This document shows positions 18,516 to 26,728 of a DNA stretch of 64,000 nt, one piece after another. This DNA comes from Deinococcus psychrotolerans (GTDB lineage Bacteria; Deinococcota; Deinococci; Deinococcales; Deinococcaceae). The first letter of the stretch is position 1. Each line of letters begins with the position of its first letter. The translations under genes were made by a program, and so were the position numbers. The notes under the pieces were generated by a model. It was not told the DNA's origin. It did not search any database and saw nothing but the letters and a program-made list of their open reading frames with translations. The stretch lies in assembly GCF_003860465.1 (NCBI RefSeq), contig NZ_CP034183.1, forward strand, positions 1,256,501-1,320,500, read 5' to 3'.

Positions 18516-19412
18516 ATGAGCCGTCTGCTGCCTCTCCCCCGCCTGCGTCTGCCACCTATTCCCGCCTTGATGCTGAGTATGCTCAGCATTCAGGGCGGCG
18601 CGGCAATCGCCAAGAGCTTGTTTCCGGTGCTGGGGCCAGCCGGGGTGACAGTCATGCGGGTGGGCCTGAGCGCCATCATTTTACTGGCAATTTTCCGGCC
18701 CAATCTGTTGAGCCTGACGCTGCGGCAGTGGCGAGCCGCCGCCATTTACGGCGCGACACTGGGCCTGATGAACCTGAGCTTTTACTACGCCATTCTCTAC
18801 ATTCCACTGGGCTTGGCGGTCACGCTGGAGTTTTTGGGGCCGCTGGCGGTGGCGGTGGCGACCAGTCGGCGGGCCGCCGATCTGATTTGGGCAGGGCTGG
18901 CACTGCTGGGCATCGTGCTGATTTCGCCGCTGGGTGGAAACACGCCGATTTCGCCCATCGGTGTGGCGCTGGCCGCCGTTGCCGGAGCGCTGTGGGGTGG
19001 GTACATCATCATCGGGGCAAGGATGGCCCGCCATTTCAGCGGCACGCAGGGCGTCAGCGTCGGCATGATTTGCGCCGCCATCACGGTGATGCTCTGCGCT
19101 GCACCGCTGGGGTTTTCACCTTCGCAGATCACGCCTCACCTGCTGCTGTTCGGCCTCGGCGTGGCGATTTTGTCGAGCGCTTTGCCGTACAGCTTAGAAA
19201 TGATCGCGCTGCGGCAACTGCCGCGCCAACTGTTTTCCATCATGATGAGCTTGGAACCTGCCGCCGCCGCGCTGCTGGGGTGGCTGATCTTGCACGAATC
19301 CCTCAGCCTGACGCAGTGGCTGGCGATTGTCTGCGTGATCGGCGCGAGTGTTGGAGCGACCTGGCAGAGCAGGCGCACACCGGACAAGCACCAAGAAGAA
19401 TTGCTGGTGTAG
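18516..19412 (+). CDS. RhtA-like EamA exporter (threonine/homoserine efflux type)
   Basis: 298-aa membrane protein, ten membrane segments in two EamA repeats. The opening PPIPALMLSMLSIQGGAAIA and the segment GLMNLSFYYAILYIPLGLAV resemble RhtA, which exports threonine and homoserine in E. coli; the end (RQLPRQLFSIMMSLEPAAAA) also fits that subfamily. Substrate is inferred only from similarity. ATG 18516 is chosen from the -10 box; the frame is open far upstream but overlaps the divergent gene. It is convergent with the HTH regulator 22 bp downstream. Confidence 0.82.
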   Translation: MSRLLPLPRLRLPPIPALMLSMLSIQGGAAIAKSLFPVLGPAGVTVMRVGLSAIILLAIFRPNLLSLTLRQWRAAAIYGATLGLMNLSFYYAILYIPLGLAVTLEFLGPLAVAVATSRRAADLIWAGLALLGIVLISPLGGNTPISPIGVALAAVAGALWGGYIIIGARMARHFSGTQGVSVGMICAAITVMLCAAPLGFSPSQITPHLLLFGLGVAILSSALPYSLEMIALRQLPRQLFSIMMSLEPAAAALLGWLILHESLSLTQWLAIVCVIGASVGATWQSRRTPDKHQEELLV

Positions 19413-19434
19413 AGCCCCTCAGCGTCATGGCACA

Positions 19435-20121
19435 TCAAGACCGCCGAGCTTTCACCGGGGGCCACCCCAAAAAGCTGTCTTGGTTGCGGCTGAGCTGCTC
19501 GGGCTGAGACGGCTCGGCTTGGAAGACCAGCACTGCCAACGTGCAAGCCGTACCTTCCTCGCGTACGCCCTCGGCCTGGGCTTCGTCCAGCAGGGCACTC
19601 AGTGAGCGGGCCAGTTGTTGAAAGCGCTCCGGCGTCAAGCGCAGGGTGAGCGTGTCGGAGTGGGTCGGGTAAGCTTCGTCCGAAACTGGATATGAAAGCT
19701 GATTGAGGTGAGCGGGCCGCTCAGTGGTGCCGAAGCCGTAGACATCTTCTTGACCTTCGTTCATGTTGCGCCAAGAACGCTCGTAGGCTTGCAAAAATCC
19801 GGCGGACAGCCCGCGCATGTTGGCGCTGCCGTTGCCCGCTTCGTCTTCGGGAGGCAGAAGATCGGAAGAAACGCGGAATTCACGGGCCGCGAGTTGATAT
19901 AAGACTTTGCCACCTTCACGGCTCTGCTCGAACAGCAGGCCTACATCCACCAATTTGCGGGCGTGGTGGTGGGCGAGATTGGCCGCCATGCCGAGGCGTG
20001 GGGCCACTTCGCTGGGCGAAAGCGGCACGATAAAGTGTGCCAGGAATTTGCTGTCTTGCCTGAGGGCACGGGCGGCAGCGAGGTCGTTCATTTGCAGGCT
20101 ATCCAGTTGAATTTGGCTCAT
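19435..20121 (-). CDS. Winged-helix transcriptional regulator, ArsR-like
   Basis: 228-aa DNA-binding protein. The N-terminal 80 residues form a winged helix: after the MSQIQLDSL start, SPSEVAPRLGMAANLAHHHARKLVDVGLL is the helix-turn-helix with recognition helix, and KVLYQLAAREFRV is the wing. The C-terminal 140 residues form a helical domain of unknown ligand, ending in FQAEPSQPEQ. ATG 20121 is favoured over an in-frame TTG two codons earlier because a CAGACT -10-like box ends 6 nt before it. No target is evident from context. Confidence 0.75.
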   Translation of the reverse strand: MSQIQLDSLQMNDLAAARALRQDSKFLAHFIVPLSPSEVAPRLGMAANLAHHHARKLVDVGLLFEQSREGGKVLYQLAAREFRVSSDLLPPEDEAGNGSANMRGLSAGFLQAYERSWRNMNEGQEDVYGFGTTERPAHLNQLSYPVSDEAYPTHSDTLTLRLTPERFQQLARSLSALLDEAQAEGVREEGTACTLAVLVFQAEPSQPEQLSRNQDSFLGWPPVKARRS

Positions 20122-20172
20122 CTCCAAAGTCTGAATTTTCGGCTTTCAGTTGGCGAGGGGATGGGCTGAAAG

Positions 20173-20584
20173 TCAAATACCAATAATGTTGAGCGTCGTA
20201 AAATCACTGAAATCGCGGGCATTGTGGGTTAGTAAAGCGTCCGTGCGGCAAAGTGCATGGGCACCAATCAAATGATCAGCCAATGGTCTGCGGTTACCCA
20301 CAGCACCAGCCGAGCGGCGGCGCTGGCAAATCAAAGCGTGAACCCGCCCGGTTTCTTCCCACATTCTGAGCGTGCTGCTGGAATCGACACTGATCAGCAT
20401 TTGCAAAAGGGCTTGGTCAAGCGCCACTTTGGTGATAGTGGGAACCGCGTGGAGTTCGGCATAAACCACTCCGCAAACCACGAAGCTATGCCCGCTGGCT
20501 GCCAATCTGCTGAGCGCCGAGCTGACCCTGCGGCGTGGCGGCCCACAAATCAACCAAAATGTTGGTGTCAAGCGCGATGATCAA
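20173..20584 (-). pseudogene. VapC-like PIN-domain toxin, frameshifted near its N-terminus
   Basis: The PIN ribonuclease toxin partner of the adjacent AbrB-type antitoxin. Starting by overlap with the antitoxin stop, one frame reads IIALDTNILVDLWAATPQGQ, the classic PIN opening with catalytic Asp, but hits TAG after about 32 codons. The rest of the domain (LAASGHSFVVCGVVYAEL, PLADHLIGAHAL, LLTHNARDF with the remaining acidic residues) lies in the frame shifted by +1 nt. A single-base insertion in about the first 40 codons explains this. A TTG-started 132-codon frame exists but lacks the catalytic Asp. The toxin is therefore probably inactive, unless this is a sequencing error. Confidence 0.75.
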
Positions 20585-20886
20585 GCTTGCTCAGCCAAAA
20601 CATCTTCCAACGTCATGATCTTTGCGCCCTCACCCTGTTGCGCGTAAATCTCTGGCTCTCCGCGCAGTTCGCACAAAACGTCAGCTGTGGTTTGTCCTTC
20701 GGGCAATCGGAACGCGCCAAGGAAGCGATGGTATGGGTTGGTCAGGTTCGATGGCTCAGCCAAACGCACTGTTAAGGTGCCGCCTTCCAACTGCCAATCA
20801 ATTTCGCTGCCGATACGTAAGCGCAGTTGCTCGCGTATGAACTTGGGAATGGTGGTTTGTCCTTTGCTCGTGACGGTACTTTTCAT
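20581..20886 (-). CDS. AbrB/SpoVT-type antitoxin of a VapBC-like module
   Basis: 101-aa antitoxin. Residues 1-45 form the swapped-hairpin AbrB DNA-binding domain (MKSTVTSKGQTTIPKFIREQ ... LTVRL). The C-terminal half, ending EIYAQQGEGAKIMTLEDVLA, would wrap the toxin. The reading frame is intact although the toxin is frameshifted. GGGAG sits 6 nt before the ATG. Antitoxins of this type repress their own operon, and a 9-bp inverted repeat lies just upstream. Confidence 0.87.
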   Translation of the reverse strand: MKSTVTSKGQTTIPKFIREQLRLRIGSEIDWQLEGGTLTVRLAEPSNLTNPYHRFLGAFRLPEGQTTADVLCELRGEPEIYAQQGEGAKIMTLEDVLAEQA

Positions 20887-20901
20887 CTCAGGCTCCCTAG
20901 A

Positions 20902-20933
20902 TTCCTTACTTTTTAGTGTAGCGTAGTAAGGAA
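20902..20933. promoter_or_regulatory. Candidate operator of the toxin-antitoxin operon
   Basis: TTCCTTACT (20902-20910) and AGTAAGGAA (20925-20933) are perfect inverted 9-mers, 14 bp apart, 16 bp upstream of the antitoxin start. A TACACT -10-like box on the minus strand lies between the arms, so a dimer bound here would block transcription. Confidence 0.6.
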
Positions 20934-20952
20934 AAAGAGAGACACCTAAAAC

Positions 20953-23067
20953 TCAGTCTGCCGCGCTCTCCCCCACTGCGCCAGTCGCTTTCACCGTCAC
21001 CGCAACCCCGCTTGCCGCCGTGTTGCCGGTGAGTTCGTCCAAGTATTCGGGGTCGGTTAAGTCGTTGAGGCTGGCTCCAGCGTGGGCGATAGCGACTCCC
21101 AAGCGCACGCCCGCCTTGCCGTGCCCGAAGCCGTGCGGAAGGCTGACCACGCCCGCCATCAAGGTGTCGGTGATTTCGGCAGGCACCGTCACCGCGCCGA
21201 CCCGTGAGCGGACTTCCACGCTCTGCCCGTCCGTAATGCCGAGGCGAGCCGCATCCGCGCCGCTGAGCATCAGGGTGCATCTGTTCGCGCCGCGCATCAA
21301 GCGGGGGACATTGTGCATCCACGAATTGTTGCTCCTGAGTTGCCGCCGCCCGATCAGCACCAATTCGGGGACTTGGGCATTCAGGACTTTTTCCAGGCGC
21401 GGCAAATCGGCCAGCATCACGGCGGGCGCGGCGTTGATTCGGCCACTGGCCGTCAGCAGGCGATCCGGCAAGCAGGGCTGCATGGGCCCGTAATCGCTGC
21501 CGTGCGGGGCGGCCCTCAGCTCGGCCAAACTGGTGCGGCGCGGGCCGTGCTTGAGGCCAAGCTCCAACCGCTCGTCCGGTGAGCTGCCCATTTCACCGCT
21601 GAGACGCTGGCGCAGCCCTTCAAAAATTTGATAGTCAAAGCGCTGATCTTCGGCAATCGGGAAAATGGGGTCACTGATGCGGGCCGTATTGCGAACTGCG
21701 AAATGGTGAAAGACCACGTCATAATGCTGAGTTTCCAAACCCACAGCAGGCGGCAAAATCACCTCGGCGCGGCGGGTGGTGGCGTTCAGGTACGGGTCGA
21801 TGCTGACCATAAATTCGGCGCTTGCCAGTGCTTCGTCCAGCGCTTCGCCGTTGGGAGTGCTCAGCACCGGATTGCCCGCGATGGTCACGAAAGCCTTGAG
21901 TTGACCTTCGCCCTGCGTCTGAAACTCCTCCGCGAGGGCCGCCACTGGCAACTCACCGTCAAACTCGGGGAGGCCGCGTACCCGTGAGAAGAAGCGGTGG
22001 TGATAGCTCTGACCTTTCTTGGCACGGCCCAGCAGATCAAAGGCCGGAAGCGGCCACATCGCGCCGCCCTCCCTGTCGAGGTTGCCCGTCACCAAGTTAA
22101 GTGCATTAAGGAGCCACTGGCACAGCCCGCCAAACGCCTGCAAGCTCAGGCCGATGCGCCCGTAAATCACACCGCGCTCAGCTCCAGCCAACTCACGGGC
22201 GAGGCGCTGAATGGTGGCGGCGTCCACACCCGTCGCGGCGGCGACCCGCTGCGGCGTAAACGGCTCGGCGGCGGCTCTGAGTTCGTCTAAGCCGTCAGTG
22301 AATTCGGCCAAGCGCCCCACCTCGGCCAAGTCCTCCGCGAAAATCACGTTCAGCAGGGCCAGCAAAAACAAAGCGTCCCTGCCGGGCCGGATAAAGTGAT
22401 GCTCGTCGGCAGCGGCGGCGCTTTCGGTGCGGCGTGGGTCAAGCAGCACCACCTTGCCGCCGCGTGCCCGAACGGCCTTGAGGCGGCCCGCCATCCCTGG
22501 CGCGGTCATGATGCTGCCGTTGGAGGCCAGCGGATTTGCGCCCAGCATCAAAAAATAATCGGTGCGATCCACATCGGGAATCGGCAGCAGCAGCGGGTGG
22601 CCGAACATCTCGGCGGCGGCGAAGTGGTGCGGCAACTGATCCATGCTGGTGGCCGAGTACCGACTGCGGCTGCCCAGAGAGCGCACGAAGCCGCCCGCCG
22701 AGAGCAGCGTGCCGGAGTTGTGAACGCTGGGGTTGCCCTGATACACCGCCACACTGTCGGGGCCGTGCTTGGCCTGCACTTCGCGCAAGCGGGCGGCCAC
22801 GTAGTCCAGCGCTTCGTCCCAGCCGAGTTCTGTCCAAGTTTCGCCGTCGCGCCGCAGTGGGCGCTTGAGGCGGTCAGGGTCGGTGTGAATGTCGGCAATC
22901 ACCGCGCCTTTAGGGCAGATGTGGCCACGACTCAGCGGATCATCGGGGTCACCGCGCACGTCCACCACTGCGCCGCCTCTGACGGTGAGTTGCAGGCCGC
23001 AGATGGCTTCGCAAAGGTTACAAGCTCGGAAATAAGTACCGTCGGTGGGCGTGAGGGACGCGGTCAT
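20953..23067 (-). CDS. Molybdopterin-dependent oxidoreductase, formate dehydrogenase-like
   Basis: 704-aa member of the DMSO reductase superfamily. The N-terminal [4Fe-4S] site is CNLCEAICGL ... HICPKGAV. The bis-MGD domains follow (GANPLASNGSIMTAPGMAGR, KVVLLDPRRTESA). The C-terminal cofactor-binding domain ends with LPHGFGHGKAGVRLG and LNDLTDPEYLDELTGNTA. It is annotated in relatives as formate dehydrogenase or generic oxidoreductase; the true substrate is unknown. No Tat signal is seen, so it is probably cytoplasmic. The start is fixed at 23067 by GGAGG 5 nt upstream; the open frame further upstream is not translated. Confidence 0.88.
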   Translation of the reverse strand: MTASLTPTDGTYFRACNLCEAICGLQLTVRGGAVVDVRGDPDDPLSRGHICPKGAVIADIHTDPDRLKRPLRRDGETWTELGWDEALDYVAARLREVQAKHGPDSVAVYQGNPSVHNSGTLLSAGGFVRSLGSRSRYSATSMDQLPHHFAAAEMFGHPLLLPIPDVDRTDYFLMLGANPLASNGSIMTAPGMAGRLKAVRARGGKVVLLDPRRTESAAAADEHHFIRPGRDALFLLALLNVIFAEDLAEVGRLAEFTDGLDELRAAAEPFTPQRVAAATGVDAATIQRLARELAGAERGVIYGRIGLSLQAFGGLCQWLLNALNLVTGNLDREGGAMWPLPAFDLLGRAKKGQSYHHRFFSRVRGLPEFDGELPVAALAEEFQTQGEGQLKAFVTIAGNPVLSTPNGEALDEALASAEFMVSIDPYLNATTRRAEVILPPAVGLETQHYDVVFHHFAVRNTARISDPIFPIAEDQRFDYQIFEGLRQRLSGEMGSSPDERLELGLKHGPRRTSLAELRAAPHGSDYGPMQPCLPDRLLTASGRINAAPAVMLADLPRLEKVLNAQVPELVLIGRRQLRSNNSWMHNVPRLMRGANRCTLMLSGADAARLGITDGQSVEVRSRVGAVTVPAEITDTLMAGVVSLPHGFGHGKAGVRLGVAIAHAGASLNDLTDPEYLDELTGNTAASGVAVTVKATGAVGESAAD

Positions 23068-23281
23068 AAAACCTCCAAAGGCGGGTGACAGGTAAGAGCA
23101 GGGATTTTGGACTGAGTTCAGTCTACCCGCAACGCAGGGCGTATGGGCCGCATCCACCACACAAACTGCTGCGCTATCAATACCCATAAAATTACCCGCC
23201 TCAGCAGCCCTCAAAAGGCCGTCGTCCTCATTTGATCTTAAGGCTCTGTTCCCGGCTACAAGGCAAAACGTATTGAGCGGG

Positions 23282-23287
23282 TAGCCT
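23282..23287 (+). promoter_or_regulatory. Leaderless -10 box (TAGCCT) for prolyl oligopeptidase
   Basis: TAGCCT ends 6 nt before ATG 23294. Confidence 0.6.
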
Positions 23288-23293
23288 AGCAGT

Positions 23294-25336
23294 ATGCCCC
23301 TGATTTCTCCCAAGTCCGCGCCCGAAACCCGCCGCAGCGACCACACCGACACTTATCACGGCGAGATCATTGCCGATCCCTACCGCTGGCTAGAAGATGC
23401 TAACAGCGCCGAAACCAAGGCCTTTGTGGACGCTCAAAACGAGCTGACCCGCACAGTACTGGACGCCTTGCCGGAGCGCGAGCAACTCCGCAGCCGCTTG
23501 ACCGAGCTGTGGGACTATGCGCGGCGCGGCGGGGTTTGGCAAGAAGGGGGCAAATACTTTCAGATGCGCAACAGCGGCCTGCAAAGCCAATTCGTGCTGT
23601 ACGTGATGGACTCGCCCGCCGACGAGGGCCGGATTTTGCTCGACCCCAACAGCTTTTCCGACGACGGCACGGTTTCGCTGGGCGAACTGGCCATCAGTCA
23701 GGACGCCAGCTTGCTGGCCTACTCGCTCTCGCAGGGCGGCAGCGACTGGCGTGACTGGCGGGTGCGCGACATCGTCAGCGGGCACGACCTACCCGACACC
23801 GTCGGCGACAGCAAGTTCAGCGGCGCGGGTTGGCTCCCTGACGGCAACAGCTTTTTGTATGGCCGCTATGACCGCCCGCCCGAAGGCCAGCAACTCAGCA
23901 GCGCGAACCTCAATCAGCGCTTGTACCGCCACCGCATCGGCAGCGAGCAAGCCGAAGACGAACTGATTTTGGAGCGCCCCGACCAGCCGGAATGGGGGTT
24001 TGGCGGCATGGTCAGCGAGGACGGGCACTACCTGATCGTCAACGTCTGGAAAGGCACCGCCCGCCAAAACCTGATCTGGGTGCGGCCGTTAGAAGAGCGC
24101 GGCCCCTTCACCGAAGTGGTGGCCGACTTTGAAGCCAGTTATCAGGTGATCGGCAACGACGGCCCCGTGTTTTACTTCCTGACCGACGACGCGGCTCCGA
24201 TGGGCCGCCTGATTTCGCATCATTTGGAAACGGGCGAGCGCCGTGAGATCGTCGCTGAAAGCCAACACCGCTTACTCGAAGTCCTGATGGTGGAGGGCGG
24301 CTTCGTGCTGCATACCCTGGCGGACGCTTCCAGCCGCCTGAGCGTGGTCGATCGGCAAGGCCAGAACGCCCAGCCAGTCACGTTGCCCGGCCTCGGCACG
24401 GTGGGCAGCCTCAGCGGACACACCGATCAAAGCGAAGTGTTTTTGGTGTTCACCAGCTTCCTGAGTCCGGCGGCAAGTTATCAGCTGAACACCGAGAACG
24501 GCGAGCTGACGGTGCTTTGGTCGCCCGATCTGAGCGCCGATTTGAGTGGCTACGAGGTGCGCCAAGAATTTGCCGAAAGTCAGGACGGCACCAAAGTGCC
24601 CATGTTTATCGTCAGTCAGTCAAACGTGGTGCTGGACGGCTCCAACCCGGCGCTTCTCTACGGGTACGGCGGCTTTGACATCTCGCTGACCCCCAGCTTT
24701 GAAGTCTCGCGGCTGGCCTGGCTGGAAGCGGGCGGGGTGCTGGCGGTGGCCAACTTGCGCGGCGGCGGCGAGTACGGCGAGAGCTGGCACCAGGCCGGGA
24801 TGAAGGCCAACAAACAAAACGTTTTTGACGACTTCACCGCCTGCGCCCGCCATTTGGCCCAGCGCGGGTACACCTCACCGCAGCATCTGGGCATCGAGGG
24901 CGGCAGCAACGGGGGCCTACTGGTGGGCGCGACCTTGACTCAGCATCCAGAACTGATCGGCGCGGCGGTGGGTCACGTCGGCGTGATGGATATGCTGAGA
25001 TTCCAGAACTTCACGATTGGCTGGGCCTGGGTCAGCGATTACGGTAGCAGCGACAACGCCGAAGACTTTGCCGTGCTGCGGGCCTACAGTCCGCTTCACA
25101 ACCTGATGCAGCGGGCCTATCCGCCAACCCTGCTGACCACCGGCGACCACGATGACCGGGTGGTTCCGGCCCACAGCTACAAATTCGCCGCCGAGCTGCA
25201 ACACGTCCAGCAGGGCGGCGCTCCGATTTTGTTGAGGGTTCAGACCAGAGCCGGACACGGCGCGGGCAAGCCCACCAAATTGGTCATTGAGGAGAAGGCA
25301 GACGTGTACGCGTTTTTGCTGGGAGCGCTGAGATAA
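23294..25336 (+). CDS. Prolyl oligopeptidase family serine peptidase (S9A)
   Basis: 680-aa cytosolic peptidase cleaving short peptides after proline. The N-terminus has the hallmark IADPYRWLEDANS. A seven-bladed beta-propeller fills residues ~75-400. The alpha/beta hydrolase domain carries the triad: Ser in IEGGSNGGLL, Asp in GDHDDRVVPAH, His in RAGHGAGKP. NLRGGGEYGESWHQAG is also family-typical. No signal peptide. It is divergent from the molybdopterin enzyme and convergent with ddrB. Confidence 0.95.
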   Translation: MPLISPKSAPETRRSDHTDTYHGEIIADPYRWLEDANSAETKAFVDAQNELTRTVLDALPEREQLRSRLTELWDYARRGGVWQEGGKYFQMRNSGLQSQFVLYVMDSPADEGRILLDPNSFSDDGTVSLGELAISQDASLLAYSLSQGGSDWRDWRVRDIVSGHDLPDTVGDSKFSGAGWLPDGNSFLYGRYDRPPEGQQLSSANLNQRLYRHRIGSEQAEDELILERPDQPEWGFGGMVSEDGHYLIVNVWKGTARQNLIWVRPLEERGPFTEVVADFEASYQVIGNDGPVFYFLTDDAAPMGRLISHHLETGERREIVAESQHRLLEVLMVEGGFVLHTLADASSRLSVVDRQGQNAQPVTLPGLGTVGSLSGHTDQSEVFLVFTSFLSPAASYQLNTENGELTVLWSPDLSADLSGYEVRQEFAESQDGTKVPMFIVSQSNVVLDGSNPALLYGYGGFDISLTPSFEVSRLAWLEAGGVLAVANLRGGGEYGESWHQAGMKANKQNVFDDFTACARHLAQRGYTSPQHLGIEGGSNGGLLVGATLTQHPELIGAAVGHVGVMDMLRFQNFTIGWAWVSDYGSSDNAEDFAVLRAYSPLHNLMQRAYPPTLLTTGDHDDRVVPAHSYKFAAELQHVQQGGAPILLRVQTRAGHGAGKPTKLVIEEKADVYAFLLGALR

Positions 25337-25352
25337 AAAGCTGAGTCAAAAA

Positions 25353-25393
25353 AGCAGGGAAGCGCGGCCCTCTTCAGCGCCCGCTTCCCTGCT
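25353..25393. terminator. Bidirectional terminator between prolyl oligopeptidase and ddrB
   Basis: AGCAGGGAAGCG (25353-25364) pairs perfectly with CGCTTCCCTGCT (25382-25393). An A-rich run (AAAAAA) on the left gives a U tract for the minus-strand ddrB transcript. Confidence 0.8.
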
Positions 25394-25411
25394 CACAGGC
25401 CACAAGCTTCT

Positions 25412-25873
25412 TTATCCTGCCGTTCCCGCCGCCTTCGCCGCATCGACATAAGCGTCCAGCACTTTGCCGCCGCCCCTGAAAGAAATCAGGGTAATGTACT
25501 GCACGCCGCCGTCCTCGCCTTCTTTGAGGTGCGGCAAATCGGTGGGGCGTGCGCCGCGCGAATACTTGACGATTTTGGGCAGCTTGAGTTTTTTGGTGTC
25601 GACTTCTTCCAGCTCGCGGCGCTTGTAGCTCTGGCCTCTGTACATCACGGCCTGCTCGCCGTCGGCATTGGTGTAGGGGCGTGCGCCGATCAGGCTCCAA
25701 TCAAAAATATCGGCCATCGCCAGCGGCAACGACACGCCGCCTGCGGGTAAGTCGCCGCTGCTCCAGCCGGATTTGCCGTACTTGCGCAGCGTCGGAAAGA
25801 TTTCGCGCTCTTCTTGAACTTCGATGGTGATGTTGGTGCCCAGCGGCCCCACGAGGTGAATCTGAATGGACAT
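25412..25873 (-). CDS. ddrB: Single-stranded DNA-binding protein DdrB
   Basis: 153-aa Deinococcus-specific SSB-like protein, strongly induced by radiation and desiccation, which promotes single-strand annealing during genome reassembly. I recognise the DdrB signature: FDWSLIGAR, then YKRRELEEVD, KLKLPKIVKYSRGA and ISFRGGGK. In D. radiodurans the protein is a pentameric ring binding ssDNA. AAGGAG lies 6 nt before ATG 25873, fixing the start; an in-frame extension upstream overlaps the promoter. A 17-bp RDRM lies 58 nt upstream, placing the gene in the DdrO/PprI (IrrE) regulon. The C-terminal tail after FRGGGK is short. Confidence 0.9.
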   Translation of the reverse strand: MSIQIHLVGPLGTNITIEVQEEREIFPTLRKYGKSGWSSGDLPAGGVSLPLAMADIFDWSLIGARPYTNADGEQAVMYRGQSYKRRELEEVDTKKLKLPKIVKYSRGARPTDLPHLKEGEDGGVQYITLISFRGGGKVLDAYVDAAKAAGTAG

Positions 25874-25931
25874 AATGGCTCCTTGAAAAGAGGCGTAGCA
25901 GCGGGTATCTGAAGGTGTAGGGGCCAGCGCC

Positions 25932-25948
25932 TTACGCAAATAACATAA
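25932..25948 (-). promoter_or_regulatory. Radiation/desiccation response motif (RDRM), DdrO operator
   Basis: TTATGTTATTTGCGTAA on the minus strand, 58 nt before the ddrB start. It matches the published 17-bp RDRM (consensus close to TTATGTCATTGACATAA) in both outer arms, with deviations in the right half. DdrO would repress here until cleaved by PprI/IrrE after damage. Confidence 0.8.
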
Positions 25949-26008
25949 CAGATCGACCGCAAAAAAGGTAGCCCCCAGCGGCACCGCTCTGCTCTTTTGC
26001 CGCTGTCT

Positions 26009-26674
26009 CTAGCGGGACAGGGCTTGCAGGCTGCCGACTTTCCAAATGGAATCGACAGTGATCGGCACGCTGACAAACTGGGTCACGGCGCGGGTAATGG
26101 CAGGGCTGGGCAAAATGCTTTGGGTCAGCCGCACGGTGTTCCAGCCCGCATTCAGGCGCAGCAGCACGTTATAGCTGGCGCGTTTGCTGGCATCCGAGCA
26201 GCTTACTTCGCCGTAAATCTGGGTGTCTGCCGAAGCGTAGACCAGCACATCTTGGGCGCTGTTACTGGCGTCTAATACCGAGTCATAACTGCGCTCAAAA
26301 CGTGAGATGGTTTGCGTACCAGAAGCGGTCTTGACTTGCAAGCTGCTGACGACCACCAGACTGGCGTCAGGGGCACTCACTTGAAGGTCACGGGTGCAGC
26401 CAGCGCTAAAGGCCGGGTAGCTGCTGGCCTTGACGCCCAGTCCAGCGAGGGCCGCGCTTGGCGGCAAGGTCAAGGCAAATGTGCCGCCCACACTCAGCGG
26501 CGTGCTGGCAAGGCTTTGGTCGCCCACCAGCAAAGTCACGGTGCTGGCTCCGCCCTTCCAATCTGTCACCGTGCCGCGCAGTTCTTTTTGCGGATCAGGA
26601 GCGGCGGGCGGTGTGGGCGTCGAGCAAGCGCTCAGGAGCAGGGCAGGCAGAAGAAAAAGAGGCAGGAAGCGCAT
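26009..26674 (-). CDS. Putative lipoprotein of unknown function
   Basis: 221-aa exported protein. MRFLPLFLLPALLLSAC is a lipoprotein signal peptide with lipobox LSAC; a Pro/Thr linker follows. The body is beta-rich (GTVTDWKGGASTVTLLVGD, FALTLPP) with two Cys likely paired. I recognise no family. Start 26674 rather than the longer frame is set by a TAGCAT -10 box 7 nt upstream. It sits downstream of the OstA-like run but has its own promoter. Confidence 0.7.
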   Translation of the reverse strand: MRFLPLFLLPALLLSACSTPTPPAAPDPQKELRGTVTDWKGGASTVTLLVGDQSLASTPLSVGGTFALTLPPSAALAGLGVKASSYPAFSAGCTRDLQVSAPDASLVVVSSLQVKTASGTQTISRFERSYDSVLDASNSAQDVLVYASADTQIYGEVSCSDASKRASYNVLLRLNAGWNTVRLTQSILPSPAITRAVTQFVSVPITVDSIWKVGSLQALSR

Positions 26675-26681
26675 AAAGTCT

Positions 26682-26687
26682 ATGCTA
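26682..26687 (-). promoter_or_regulatory. Leaderless -10 box (TAGCAT) for the 26674 lipoprotein
   Basis: TAGCAT on the minus strand ends 7 nt before ATG 26674. Confidence 0.6.
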
Positions 26688-26728
26688 ACCCACTGCCCTG
26701 CCAATTGGCTTAGGGTGCTGTGGCGTTT

